27,776 nt of DNA, from IMG/VR virus record IMGVR_UViG_3300005830_000032, positions 1-27,776 of that record; one strand, written 5' to 3'. The notes beneath the pieces are model-generated. The model did no database searches and was not told the DNA's origin. It saw only the letters and a program-made list of their open reading frames with translations. This document shows, in pieces, positions 8,463 to 16,555 of the stretch (positions are counted from its first letter, which is position 1; every line of letters starts with the position of its first letter). The position numbers and the translations under genes were made by a program. The stretch comes from a virus.

Positions 8463-8786
8463 CTAAATCTTGCCGATCACAGACACTTCGTAAGTGCCCG
8501 CGGCGCCCTCAATCGAGAGCGCGCCACCATCGGCCGCGGTGTCCTCGGTGCCGCCAGTGCCACTCGCGCAGTTGCGCTTGTACACCGGCATGTCCGTAGT
8601 CACCGCAGTACCGATGCCAACCGCGCCGACGATGCGGTCGATCCAGCGGAGGCCGGTGCCCGAAGGCCCAGCCGCCACCCATTCGTCCGCCGCGTTGGCG
8701 TTGGCAATGGTGAAGCGGAACGTGCGCAGAACGCGATCCCCGACGGGGATACGCTTGCCCACGACCGTAGCAGTCAGTGCTGCCAT
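8463..8786 (-). CDS. Probable capsid decoration or head-associated protein
   Basis: This is a 107-residue protein starting MAALTATVVGKRIPVGDRVL, with AAGGAGAG upstream of the ATG. It is small, Gly/Ala/Thr-rich, almost free of Lys, and predicted beta-rich (RVLRTFRFTIANANAADEW, GGALSIEGAAGTYEVSVIGKI). It is the first gene after the major capsid gene, separated by about 100 nt of structured RNA. In many phages this slot and size class hold a decoration or capsid-cement protein. That call rests on position and composition, and I see no diagnostic motif. Confidence 0.75.
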   Translation of the reverse strand: MAALTATVVGKRIPVGDRVLRTFRFTIANANAADEWVAAGPSGTGLRWIDRIVGAVGIGTAVTTDMPVYKRNCASGTGGTEDTAADGGALSIEGAAGTYEVSVIGKI

Positions 8787-8816
8787 GAGTCTCTCCTTTC
8801 ACGGAGGTGCCTAACG

Positions 8817-8862
8817 AGCCGGGCTCGGTCATCCTGATTTTGAGTCAGGCCCTGGCCCGGCT
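8817..8862 (-). other. Nested hairpin between major capsid and decoration-like genes
   Basis: On the plus strand AGCCGGGC (8817-8824) is the exact inverse of GCCCGGCT (8855-8862). Within that loop CCTGA (8833-8837) pairs with TCAGG (8845-8849). The nested stems fill most of the 100-nt gap between the two genes. Structures here often act as weak terminators or mRNA stability elements that let the capsid gene be expressed more than its neighbours; that role is inferred. Confidence 0.5.
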
Positions 8863-8887
8863 GTTAAGTTGAGGTCAGACGCTATCT

Positions 8888-10129
8888 CTAGCGCGTGGCC
8901 TCGGTGAGGGACGTGATGCGAACGAACGCGTTCGGCCGACGCACGACCCACGCCGCGTATTCCTTGAGGAACACGAGGCCCTGGTCCTTCGTCGCGACCC
9001 ACTTCAACGCCGAGCCATTGTACTCGGTATCGACGTGGAGCTTGCCGTTCGGCGTGTACAGCGCCTGGCTGTACTTGAAGTCGCCGAGGTATGCCTTGCT
9101 CGCGGGAGCCATGTAGCTCGTCACGACCGGCACGCCGCCCACCTTCGCCTCGCTCGTGTTGAGCAGGTCGATATCCGAGACGCCGTTGTAGCGGACGCGC
9201 GGAATCGCGAGGCGGAACAGAATCTCCGCCTGCATCGGGTGGGTCGCCAGGCGCAATCGGCCCGGCATCTGCGACAGCTGAATGCCGCTGCGCTGCGTCA
9301 ACCTGACGCGTGCGCGCTGAATCACCTCTTCGTCGAAGAGGCTGGACGCTGCGAACGTCTCCGACTGCCACTCGGGGCTCGTCGACCGGTCGATGCCGAG
9401 GTAGGTGCCGCTCGCGAGGAGCGAACCTTCCAGGCCGATGGGCTCGTGAGCCGAGCTGCCGACCGAGCTGTCAGCGATGACGATGAAGTCACCGATGGCC
9501 GCCGCGGTAGCCACGTCGCTGTCGAACGACACCGACTTCGTGGCCCAGTTGACGGCCGTGATCGTCATGTCAGCCTCATGCACCGTCGAAAGATCGGTGT
9601 CGAGGATGTCCACGACCATGCCCACACGGAGGTGCGACACGTCGTCTACGAAAAGCTCTTCGAGCGTTTCGCCCTTCGCGCCGTCCGGGTCAACCGTCGC
9701 GAACGTCGCGAGGTGACCCTTGCCATCACGGAACAGAGCGCCTTCCTTGTACGCGCTCATGGACTCGACCAGCTGCGACACGTTCTCATCGTATGCGCGA
9801 GCGAAGGCCGCTGCGCTGCCCGAGGAGACCGCCATCGAGAGGCCAGTGAGTTGCGCCACGCCCGCGAACACCGTGGGAGTGACAACCGCCTGCTTGACGG
9901 TGCTGACGCGGCCAGCCGGAAGGCTGTCCGACTCACCGATGTACGCGTGGGCGAAGTTGCCCGCCGTGCGCACCGGGAAGTAGAACCCAACACCGCCGAG
10001 GTCGGCGGAACCCTCGTTGAGCAGAGTGCCCAGCGTGGGGAAAGTCAGGTTCACGAGCTGCTCGATTTCCCACGAAGCGTAGAGGCGCTTCAGGAGTTCA
10101 CCGAGCGTAGAACTGGTAATCGTAGCCAT
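8888..10129 (-). CDS. Major capsid protein, HK97-fold type
   Basis: This is a 413-residue protein starting MATITSSTLGELLKRLYASW. Placement directly after the scaffold gene, the size, and the alternation of a short N-terminal helix with long beta segments fit an HK97-type major head protein, which self-assembles into the icosahedral shell. Phrases such as GGVGFYFPVRTAGNFAHAYI, VVTPTVFAGVAQLTGLSMAV, MPGRLRLATHPMQAEILFR and the C-terminal EYAAWVVRRPNAFVRI are typical of capsid E-loop, P-domain and closing strands. No protease gene is evident. The start has AAAGGGG about eight nt upstream. Gaps with hairpins on both sides suggest independent dosage of this transcript. Confidence 0.87.
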   Translation of the reverse strand: MATITSSTLGELLKRLYASWEIEQLVNLTFPTLGTLLNEGSADLGGVGFYFPVRTAGNFAHAYIGESDSLPAGRVSTVKQAVVTPTVFAGVAQLTGLSMAVSSGSAAAFARAYDENVSQLVESMSAYKEGALFRDGKGHLATFATVDPDGAKGETLEELFVDDVSHLRVGMVVDILDTDLSTVHEADMTITAVNWATKSVSFDSDVATAAAIGDFIVIADSSVGSSAHEPIGLEGSLLASGTYLGIDRSTSPEWQSETFAASSLFDEEVIQRARVRLTQRSGIQLSQMPGRLRLATHPMQAEILFRLAIPRVRYNGVSDIDLLNTSEAKVGGVPVVTSYMAPASKAYLGDFKYSQALYTPNGKLHVDTEYNGSALKWVATKDQGLVFLKEYAAWVVRRPNAFVRITSLTEATR

Positions 10130-10273
10130 TGCTACAACCCCTTTCTAGTCGTGTTGGCACGCTGCACTGCCCGAGACTTTCTCGGATCGTGCTGCGAACC
10201 TTGCCCTCGCTCCGCCGCTGGACAGGACGAGGATTGCCGCTGGTGGCCGTTTTTCGCCCGGCCAGGCTGAAAA
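10130..10273 (-). promoter_or_regulatory. Leader region of the major capsid gene with hairpins
   Basis: This 144-nt gap between scaffold and capsid genes is the longest inside the late operon. It contains a six-base stem with a three-base loop, CCGAGA/TCTCGG at 10171-10185. Nearer the scaffold stop there is a GGCCG/CGGCC stem followed by A-rich loop bases. No convincing -10/-35 pair was found. It most likely tunes capsid translation or mRNA processing. A weak internal promoter cannot be excluded. Confidence 0.4.
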
Positions 10274-11197
10274 CTACTCCTCGAAGAGTTCCTTCGTGAT
10301 CGCGGCGAAACGCTTGCTGCGCGCCGCATCGAACTCTTCTCGGGTCTTGAACTTGGGTGTCTCCGCCGCGGGCTCCGCCGACGCTGCGCTGCGAGCAGCA
10401 GGAGCGCCCTGGCTGCCCTTGGTCGAGGGCTTCGGCGCGGCCTTGTTGCCCTTCGCGGGAGCCATGTACTCGGAGGGCGGTGTGTTGGTGCTCTTGAAGT
10501 AGACCTTCGCCATCTCCACGATCTCCTCGGGAGTGGCCTCCGCCACTTCCTCGGCCGAGAGTTCGGTCATCACGTCGCGCACGACGGCCTCTACGAAGTG
10601 AGGCTTGATGTGCTCGCCAAGCGCCTCGTTGAAGCTGGTCTTCACCTGGTTCAAGAGCAGCTTCTGGACGGCGGGGCTGGAGGCGGGTGCGGCTGGCGCG
10701 GCGGGCGCTGCCGCTTCGTTGGTGTTGTCGATTTCGGTCACGGGGACTCCCATTGCTGCCTTCACTTTGGCAGCGGCTTGAGCTAGTGAGGGGTCGGATG
10801 TTGCGAGGCGGTCGAACGTCTCCATGAAGGCGGCGTCGAACTTGGCGAGGTCGGGGTCCGTCTGGTACTTTTCGACGAACACGCCTTCCAGCTTCTGGAG
10901 TGCCGACAGCTTGCCCTGGACGTGTGCCAGTGACTTCTCGGCTTCCGACATGTTGTCACGGAGCGCGTTACGCTCATGGATGACCTTGGCGAGGCGGGTG
11001 TACGGGACCACCTGCTGCTTCGCCTTGTCGGCTCTCTCGAAGCTGCCGAACTCGGTGTCTTCATCTACCGAGACTTCGGGCGCTTCTGCATCATCTGCCA
11101 GCAGCACTTCGGGCGCGCTGGCTTCCTCACCTGCTTCCACGATGGGAGCAGCGGACTCGCTGGCAGACTCGGCTGCCGGGGCGAACGGGTTGGACAC
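10274..11197 (-). CDS. Capsid scaffolding protein
   Basis: This is a 307-residue protein with a GTG start (MSNPFAPAAESASESAA) and GAGGAG six nt upstream. The composition is classic for a phage scaffold. The N-terminus is acidic and low-complexity (EAGEEASAPEVLLADD, EVSVDEDTEF), and a long coiled coil at about residues 65-115 (IHERNALRDNMSEAEKSLAH) follows. An Ala/Pro linker (AAAPAAPAAPASSPA) leads to a helical region and a basic Lys/Arg C-terminus that would bind the capsid protein. It directly precedes the major capsid gene and follows the portal gene. It would guide procapsid assembly and then leave. No protease motif is visible. Confidence 0.87.
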   Translation of the reverse strand: MSNPFAPAAESASESAAPIVEAGEEASAPEVLLADDAEAPEVSVDEDTEFGSFERADKAKQQVVPYTRLAKVIHERNALRDNMSEAEKSLAHVQGKLSALQKLEGVFVEKYQTDPDLAKFDAAFMETFDRLATSDPSLAQAAAKVKAAMGVPVTEIDNTNEAAAPAAPAAPASSPAVQKLLLNQVKTSFNEALGEHIKPHFVEAVVRDVMTELSAEEVAEATPEEIVEMAKVYFKSTNTPPSEYMAPAKGNKAAPKPSTKGSQGAPAARSAASAEPAAETPKFKTREEFDAARSKRFAAITKELFEE

Positions 11198-11252
11198 AAG
11201 ATTCTCCTCGAATCATGGCGCGTTCAACGGTAGCGCCAAGCTCACCGAACAA

Positions 11253-13421
11253 TCAGGCTCCCGGCGTCGGCGGGGGCTTCTGAATCTGCTGTGACGGGTG
11301 CATGCCCTGTGCGAACAGGTCCTTCAGCACCTGCGCCTCTTCGGCGGCGGCGGCCTCTGCGGCGTAGTAGTCGAAGCCCTGTAGCAGAGCCTGCTTCACT
11401 TCATCCGGGTAGTCGTTGAAGCGATCCGACAGACACGCGCGCTGGAACTCCGGCGCCATGACCGTGGGATCGTCAATGCGAGGCATCGGCAGCAGCGCGT
11501 CTACCATGCCGCTCTGAATGCGCGAGATCATCCGGCGCGCTCGCTGGAGGCTGGAGTCCTGCTCGTTCTTGATGAACTTGTCTAGGCGCATTGCTGCGAG
11601 CAGACCGGCCCGCTCGGCGGGCGAGACGTTGCCCTGGGCGAACTGGAAGAACTCCGTGGCGCGCTGCTCGGCAGCCTCTGGGCTGTGGCGCAACTCGCTG
11701 GAAATGTCGATCTCCACCGCGTGGTGGTCACGCAGGCTGGCGCCAGTGAAGGCCTGGATCGAGAGCAGCGAGTGCTCACGAGCGGCCTGGCGGAGCCGGT
11801 CAGTGAGCACCGGGTCTTCCTGGGCGAGGTTCAGCTGCATGTCGATCAGCACGTTCTGGCTGATATTCTCCACGAACTGCTCGAAGCTGCGGAGCATCGG
11901 GCTCTTGTTGCGGAGCTTCTCGTTGCGGAGGAAGTCGAGGACCACGCCCGCCCGCGCGGCGCTCTGGGCGATCTGGTCGTCGAGCGTGCCGGTGCCCGAG
12001 ATGTACTCGATGGCGGCCACGAGGTTCTGGCGCTCCTCGAACAGGTCCGAGGGCAGCGGGTCGTTCTTCACGCGCTCGGGCTTGGAGAGCCCGGCCACGT
12101 CGGTGTATTCATACTGCGAGCCGGGCATGCCGCCGACCATCCCGAGCTTCACCTTGCTGTGCTTCGGGAGGAACCACTGGCCGATGGCCATGTACTCGCG
12201 GTTCTTCTGGACGAGGTTGTCGATGGCGTTGATGCGCTTCTGGAGCGGGACGATCTCGGAGAGCATCGCCATGCCGAAGAACTTGCCTGCGATCTTGAAC
12301 CAGGACCAGAAGCTGTACGGGTGCCAGCGCCAGGGGTACTTCTCGCTCCACGCCCGGGCCTTGCCAGCGTAGATCAGCTTCCCGCCAGCGACCACGAGCG
12401 TGCGGCCCTTGGGGTGCTGGTCACTCGGTCGCACGTCGATGACAGTGAATTGCGTCTGGTTCGGGAGCGTGCCCGAGGCGTTCATCAGCGACGACACGAG
12501 GCCGCCGCCGTAGGTGCTCTGTGGGCTGGCCAGCAGGTCCTGGATGCGGACGTACCAGAACAGCGGGCTGTTGGCGCCCGACTGCTGGGACACCACGTCG
12601 TCGGCCTTCAGGAAGTAGCCGTCTTCCTCGGTGCGGTCCTTGTTCTGGACGAAGCGCGCCTTGATCGCGTCCACATCCTCGAAGGTCGTGCGAGCGACCC
12701 AGGTGATGTTCTTGGTGTTCGTCGCCGCGGGGTCCACGGTGATGTGGAGCGGAGTCCACATGGTCACGTCGGCGTCGCGGCGGGCCTCGATGCTGGAGCC
12801 GGTCTGCACCGGCACGTCCACTTCCTCGCCCGTCAGGGCGTCAACCTGGGTGATGGCGCCCATCGTGGGCACCTCGACGCGCTCACCAGTCTCGGAGTAG
12901 TCCGACTCGGCGATCACGCCGTCGAAGATCGCGCCGATGGAGCAGGCTTCGCGGAGAAGCTCTGGCATGTTGAGCGGGCGCTCGTACACAAGGCGCAGGA
13001 GAATCTCGGACAGCGCGGCGGCGTCCTCGTCCTCGGGTGAGTCGCTGTTGGGCGTGACTCGCGGGCTCGGCTCTGTCTCGGTCAGCAGGCCCGCCATCGC
13101 CTCGGCAGCGCGCGGCAGGCGGTTATCGCTCGTGCGCGGCACCGTGTCCGACTCACCGCCGGGCATGCCGGGGACGTAGTTGTTGCCCGACGACACACCG
13201 AAGCCATTCGAGGAGTCGTAGTAGAAGCGGGCGATGTGGTTGCCCATCAGGTACGACGCGTTCTCGAACGCCTGGAGCGCGCGCGGCCACTGCGCCAGCT
13301 GTGTGCCATAGACCCAGCGGTTGATCGCAGTGGTGAGCGCAAGCCGACCGCTCTCGTCGTCCGCCGGGATGATCCCGAGGGCGAGGAGCGATTCGGTCTT
13401 GTAGTCGGTTTCTACGGACAC
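11253..13421 (-). CDS. Portal protein
   Basis: This is a 722-residue protein with a GTG start directly abutting the TAA of the preceding gene (TAAGTG), with GAGG upstream. The size is close to large podoviral portals such as that of P22. Portal-like phrases include the N-terminal helix NRWVYGTQLAQWPRALQAFE, the central WRWHPYSFWSWFKIAGKFFG followed by VPLQKRINAIDNLVQKNREY, and a long Gln/Glu/Arg helical C-terminal barrel region. It sits after the terminase and before the scaffold and capsid genes, the canonical portal slot. The dodecameric portal forms the DNA gate in one capsid vertex and docks the terminase. The C-terminus is Pro/Gln-rich (PSQQIQKPPPTPGA). Confidence 0.92.
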   Translation of the reverse strand: MSVETDYKTESLLALGIIPADDESGRLALTTAINRWVYGTQLAQWPRALQAFENASYLMGNHIARFYYDSSNGFGVSSGNNYVPGMPGGESDTVPRTSDNRLPRAAEAMAGLLTETEPSPRVTPNSDSPEDEDAAALSEILLRLVYERPLNMPELLREACSIGAIFDGVIAESDYSETGERVEVPTMGAITQVDALTGEEVDVPVQTGSSIEARRDADVTMWTPLHITVDPAATNTKNITWVARTTFEDVDAIKARFVQNKDRTEEDGYFLKADDVVSQQSGANSPLFWYVRIQDLLASPQSTYGGGLVSSLMNASGTLPNQTQFTVIDVRPSDQHPKGRTLVVAGGKLIYAGKARAWSEKYPWRWHPYSFWSWFKIAGKFFGMAMLSEIVPLQKRINAIDNLVQKNREYMAIGQWFLPKHSKVKLGMVGGMPGSQYEYTDVAGLSKPERVKNDPLPSDLFEERQNLVAAIEYISGTGTLDDQIAQSAARAGVVLDFLRNEKLRNKSPMLRSFEQFVENISQNVLIDMQLNLAQEDPVLTDRLRQAAREHSLLSIQAFTGASLRDHHAVEIDISSELRHSPEAAEQRATEFFQFAQGNVSPAERAGLLAAMRLDKFIKNEQDSSLQRARRMISRIQSGMVDALLPMPRIDDPTVMAPEFQRACLSDRFNDYPDEVKQALLQGFDYYAAEAAAAEEAQVLKDLFAQGMHPSQQIQKPPPTPGA

Positions 13422-13715
13422 TTACGCCTCGTTCGTGGGCGCCGCGTCGGGCGCTCCGGGCTTGCTGGCAGGAAGCCAGTGAATGGTTTCTTGTGCGGGC
13501 GGTGGCTCCGGGAGCGGCCCGACCGGCACGTCAGCCTCGACACCGGCCATCGTGGCAGGGCCGAGAATTTTGAAGCCGAGCCCGGCCTTTACAGCCTGGG
13601 CCGATGCCAGACCAAGCTGGGCGTTGGTGTCTGCCGCGGTGCGCAGGGCCTCGATCAGTGCTTCCATCCCACGGACTCGCTCACGCAATACCAGCACCTC
13701 TACTTCGGGTGTCAT
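13422..13715 (-). CDS. Small coiled-coil protein between terminase and portal
   Basis: This is a 97-residue protein whose ATG overlaps the terminase stop by four bases (ATGA), so it is very likely translationally coupled. Residues 1-30 form a heptad helix (VEVLVLRERVRGMEALIEAL). The rest is Ala/Gly-rich and then a Pro-rich tail (VGPLPEPPPAQETIHWLPAS). There is no known motif. Its tight insertion between the packaging motor and portal genes suggests a packaging or portal-assembly accessory. That is inference only. Confidence 0.78.
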   Translation of the reverse strand: MTPEVEVLVLRERVRGMEALIEALRTAADTNAQLGLASAQAVKAGLGFKILGPATMAGVEADVPVGPLPEPPPAQETIHWLPASKPGAPDAAPTNEA

Positions 13716-15340
13716 CTCATCCTCTCCATCAGTGCCCCTCGGGCCATCGCCTCTTTCAGCGGGCCGAAGAAACGCTGCTTATGGGCGTTCTCGAACGCCT
13801 CGGAAAAGCTAGTGACAGGCGGCGGCTCGGTGGGAGCGCCGTAGCTGTCGAGTGGGATCATCAGGAAGCGCATGGCGTCGCAGAGGTGGTCGTAGCCCTT
13901 GGCGGGCTCACGGATCACTGGAGCGCCCGCGGACGTGGGGGCCTTCATCTGCTTCCAGACGTACTTGCGAACTTGATCGACTAGGTTCTCACAGCTGTTC
14001 ACGAGGAACAGGTCCTCGTCTTGGAACCACTTGTCCACCTGGTCACAGGTCTGGATTACCGAGCGTTGATCGCTGGTGTTGGGCGAGGTCAGGCCCACAT
14101 CCCAGCGGTCGATGATCTCCAGCTTGTGCTGGGACGCTGGGTCGATGCTCACGAGGAACAGAAGCTCCTGGATCGCCGACAGGCCGGTGATGTTCGAGCC
14201 GAAGGCGGGGGAGAGCACGTCTACCAGCATTTCCTCGACGGCGGGCAGCACCGTGAAGATGCCTCCGGGCGGCTTCTCCAGGTAGACCTCGCCGAGAATC
14301 CACTTCCGCTTGTCGAGCCCGATGCCGCCGAGCACGACGCCCGTGAATGCCCCGGTGTCGATCCCGAGGCCGAGGCGCATACCGCGAATATACTCCGGGC
14401 TGGGCATGCGAACAACATGCTTGTCTTCATCGAAGCTGCGCCACACGCGGCCGGAGGCGAATGTCATCTTGCCCTGGTACTGCTCGGCGAAGGCCACCTT
14501 GTCCAGGGTGTTACGGCGCACCTCGATCACGGCGCGGTCGTAGTCCGGGTTCTCGGACACGTCGGCCTCGCGGACCCAGGCAGTCTGCGCGTAAGGCACG
14601 GCGCCGAAGTGCAGGCGCTCGGCCTTGTTGCCAGTCTGCTTCTTGATGCGCTCCCACTCGCTGGCCGCCGCGCCCTCATAACCCTTGGGCGTGGTGTAGA
14701 GGCTGATGAAGCCCACGTTCTGGGCGCTGTTCATCAGCGAGCGGTCGCTGGCGCGCAGGAGGCGCTTGTTGAAGATTTCGGGGGAGACGTGGCTGGCCTC
14801 GCCGCAGATCACGTCGGTGTACTCGCGGCCCAGCAGCTGCGCGCCTTCCTCGCTCTGGGTGCTGATGCCGATTGTCTCGGTGCCCCAGATGGTGTCGGCG
14901 TGGAACTCGTGGTAATTGTTCTGGTTCTTGAAGACCAGGCGCTTGAAAGCCTGTGGGCGCCCGGCGAACAGCTTGCGCAGCCCCTGGTGCAGGTACTGGA
15001 ACTCATGGGCAACGTGGTCGTAGCGGCCCGCGACGACGGCGACCTTGCGGCGCGGCAGGATGTTGGCGCAGAGGAGGTCACAGCCGCCCAGCACGCTCTT
15101 GCCCAGGCCGGAGCCGCCGTGGATGATCTTCAGCCGCTCCTTGCGTGAGAGCGTCTCGACCTGGATGGCCGACAGCCGCGCCTTGGGGTTCTTGTCCGAC
15201 CAGGGCGCACCGGCCCAGTGGCAGAGCAGGAGCTTGGCGGCGAGCGGTAGCCGGATGTGGGCCCGGCCTTCCAGCACGTCCTTGAAGCTAACCTTGCTTG
15301 GCTGCGGCTTCTCGGGCTGCGAGGGAGTCTCGGTAGTCAT
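13712..15340 (-). CDS. terL: Terminase large subunit
   Basis: This is a 542-residue DNA-packaging motor protein with both expected domains. The Walker A loop is HGGSGLGKS at residues 74-82. The Walker B-like segment is YTDVICGEAS near 174-183, with the catalytic acidic residue at its end. A coupling-type segment is FISLYTTPKG at 211-220, and EQYQGK is at about 286-291. The RNase H-fold nuclease begins at LGIDTGAFTG (325-334, metal-binding Asp 328) and ends with DHLCDAMRF (484-492, Asp 488). TerL cuts concatemers and pumps DNA into the procapsid through the portal. Its start overlaps the small-terminase gene by 53 nt and has no strong ribosome site, so it may rely on coupling. Confidence 0.96.
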   Translation of the reverse strand: MTTETPSQPEKPQPSKVSFKDVLEGRAHIRLPLAAKLLLCHWAGAPWSDKNPKARLSAIQVETLSRKERLKIIHGGSGLGKSVLGGCDLLCANILPRRKVAVVAGRYDHVAHEFQYLHQGLRKLFAGRPQAFKRLVFKNQNNYHEFHADTIWGTETIGISTQSEEGAQLLGREYTDVICGEASHVSPEIFNKRLLRASDRSLMNSAQNVGFISLYTTPKGYEGAAASEWERIKKQTGNKAERLHFGAVPYAQTAWVREADVSENPDYDRAVIEVRRNTLDKVAFAEQYQGKMTFASGRVWRSFDEDKHVVRMPSPEYIRGMRLGLGIDTGAFTGVVLGGIGLDKRKWILGEVYLEKPPGGIFTVLPAVEEMLVDVLSPAFGSNITGLSAIQELLFLVSIDPASQHKLEIIDRWDVGLTSPNTSDQRSVIQTCDQVDKWFQDEDLFLVNSCENLVDQVRKYVWKQMKAPTSAGAPVIREPAKGYDHLCDAMRFLMIPLDSYGAPTEPPPVTSFSEAFENAHKQRFFGPLKEAMARGALMERMR

Positions 15341-15917
15341 TCAGGGACTCGATTGTCTTCTGGATCACGTCGGAGGGCGGTGTCGCCTCGGCGTATCGGG
15401 GGAAGAGTGCGCGCATCGGCACGGACTCGCCGGTGTCGTTCAGGACCACCTCGGCCCCGATGGCACACATGATCTCGGCCCACTGCTCCACGGCGTCACG
15501 GAAGCCGAGCTTGTCCTCGTCGTCCAGCACGCGCTCGGCGGCGTTGAGGGCCGTCTTCGTGTCGGTGAACAGCACCGCGTCGGACAGGACCTGGCGCGCG
15601 AGGTCACCCGAGGAGTTCTTGAGTTCCTCGATGTAGGCCTGGACGTGCTGAAGCTCCAGCAGCGCCTGGGCCTTGCGGTACGCCGTCTGGTTGCCGACCG
15701 GCGGCTTCTCCAGGTTGGCCTCGCCGTTGTTCAGCCGCGGGTACCACTGCTCGCTCTCCTCGTCGAACGCGAGGTAGGCACGGCGGTAGGCCTCGGGGGC
15801 GCCCCGCTCGCCGAATGCGACGTAGATGCGGACGAAGGCGAGTTCGCGCTCGTCCATCGCGTGGCGATTCGAGATGCGCCGCTTCAGCGTGTTCTGGGTA
15901 GCCATCTCTACTGCCAT
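15288..15917 (-). CDS. terS: Terminase small subunit
   Basis: This is a protein of about 209 residues with an N-terminal helix-turn-helix-like block typical of small terminases (RELAFVRIYVAFGERGAPEAYR, then VGNQTAYRKAQALLELQHVQ and AYIEEL). A helical oligomerisation region and a charged C-terminus follow. It recognises phage DNA and recruits the large subunit, whose gene it overlaps by 53 nt. The start is uncertain. The ATG at 15917 overlaps the previous gene's stop by 10 nt, another ATG lies at 15905 just after that stop, and a GTG lies at 15953. None has a clear ribosome site, so re-initiation after the repeat-protein gene is likely. Confidence 0.88.
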   Translation of the reverse strand: MAVEMATQNTLKRRISNRHAMDERELAFVRIYVAFGERGAPEAYRRAYLAFDEESEQWYPRLNNGEANLEKPPVGNQTAYRKAQALLELQHVQAYIEELKNSSGDLARQVLSDAVLFTDTKTALNAAERVLDDEDKLGFRDAVEQWAEIMCAIGAEVVLNDTGESVPMRALFPRYAEATPPSDVIQKTIESLNDYRDSLAAREAAAKQG

Positions 15918-16543
15918 CCAGTCTGTGGGTCGGAGTTGGGATCGTCGGTCCACGTCGATGCCGGGTCGCTCGTGGGTCGGTCGGTGAAGGTGGACACCGG
16001 GTCATTCGCTGGACGATCAGTCCAGCTGGAGGCCGGGTCAGAGACGGGCCTGTCGGACCAGGCGCTCACGGGGTCGGAGGAGGGCCGGTCAGTGTAGATC
16101 GCGCTTGCCTGGCCGCGCCCGCGGGCGAACAGCGATGGCATGGTGGCGTCGGCGCTGCCAGTGCGCGGCTCGACGACGGCGCCGGACGCGGAGCCGGTGA
16201 GGCTGGGTAGCGTGCCTGCCGCCTGGCAGGAGACGCCGAGGTCGCCCACCGCATCGCCGGTGAGACTGGGGATGGCGCCCGCCGCCTGGCCAAGCGCACC
16301 AATGTCGCCAGCAGCACTGCCAGTGAGCGAAGGTAGCGTGCCTGCGGCGGTGCCGATCACCCCAATGTCGCCAGCCGCGGAGCCGGTGAGGCTGGGCAGC
16401 GTCCCGGCGCCGGAGGTGGACACCGTGTCGGCGATGCCGAACGCGTAGTCCATCAGCGGTGCAGACCAGAGCGCGCTCTCCAACGAGATGCGCTGGTCTA
16501 GGAGCGGCGTGCGAAGCGCCTGTACGGCAGCTGCGGTAGTCAC
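15908..16543 (-). CDS. Repeat protein with two kinds of tandem repeat, probable virion protein
   Basis: This is a 211-residue protein with a GTG start supported by AAGGAG eight nt upstream. Residues 47-122 contain three full and one partial copy of a 21-residue unit of the form GTLPSLTGSAAGDIGxxGxA. Residues 150-209 contain five exact-length copies of a 12-residue unit, aromatic-T-D-R-P-x-S-D-P-x-S-x, and the protein ends WQ. The first 45 residues are a non-repetitive helix and turn. No enzyme motif is present. Repeats of this style are usual in extended or collagen-like fibres and surface adhesins, so an appendage or decoration role is plausible. Its position just before the terminase genes is unusual for a fibre. 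Confidence 0.8.
   Translation of the reverse strand: MTTAAAVQALRTPLLDQRISLESALWSAPLMDYAFGIADTVSTSGAGTLPSLTGSAAGDIGVIGTAAGTLPSLTGSAAGDIGALGQAAGAIPSLTGDAVGDLGVSCQAAGTLPSLTGSASGAVVEPRTGSADATMPSLFARGRGQASAIYTDRPSSDPVSAWSDRPVSDPASSWTDRPANDPVSTFTDRPTSDPASTWTDDPNSDPQTGWQ
15917..16096 (-). repeat. Five tandem 36-bp units encoding a 12-residue repeat
   Basis: The array is in frame. Read on the minus strand, each 36-bp unit encodes (Y/W/F)(T/S)DRPxSDPxSx. Units 1 to 4 are close to each other. Unit 5, next to the gene end, has diverged (WTDDPNSDPQTG). The length is exact with no indels, which points to duplication by slippage or unequal exchange under selection for the protein period. Confidence 0.9.
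16178..16405 (-). repeat. Tandem 63-bp units encoding a 21-residue repeat
   Basis: Three complete units (residues 47-67, 68-88, 89-109) and a partial fourth share PSLTG followed by a Gly/Asp/Ile segment. Unit 3 carries substitutions, including a cysteine (LGVSCQAA). The array precedes, and is unrelated in sequence to, the 12-residue array of the same gene. Confidence 0.88.
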
Positions 16544-16555
16544 TGCGGCTGCTCC

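Noticed and set aside
9035-13040. Plus-strand open frames of 411 and 451 codons opposite the capsid and portal genes
   Set aside because: Same reason: mirror frames of real genes, His/Arg/Val-rich, no motif, no plausible promoter.
14021-15148. Plus-strand open frame of 375 codons opposite the large terminase
   Set aside because: Antisense shadow of a gene with clear ATPase and nuclease motifs.
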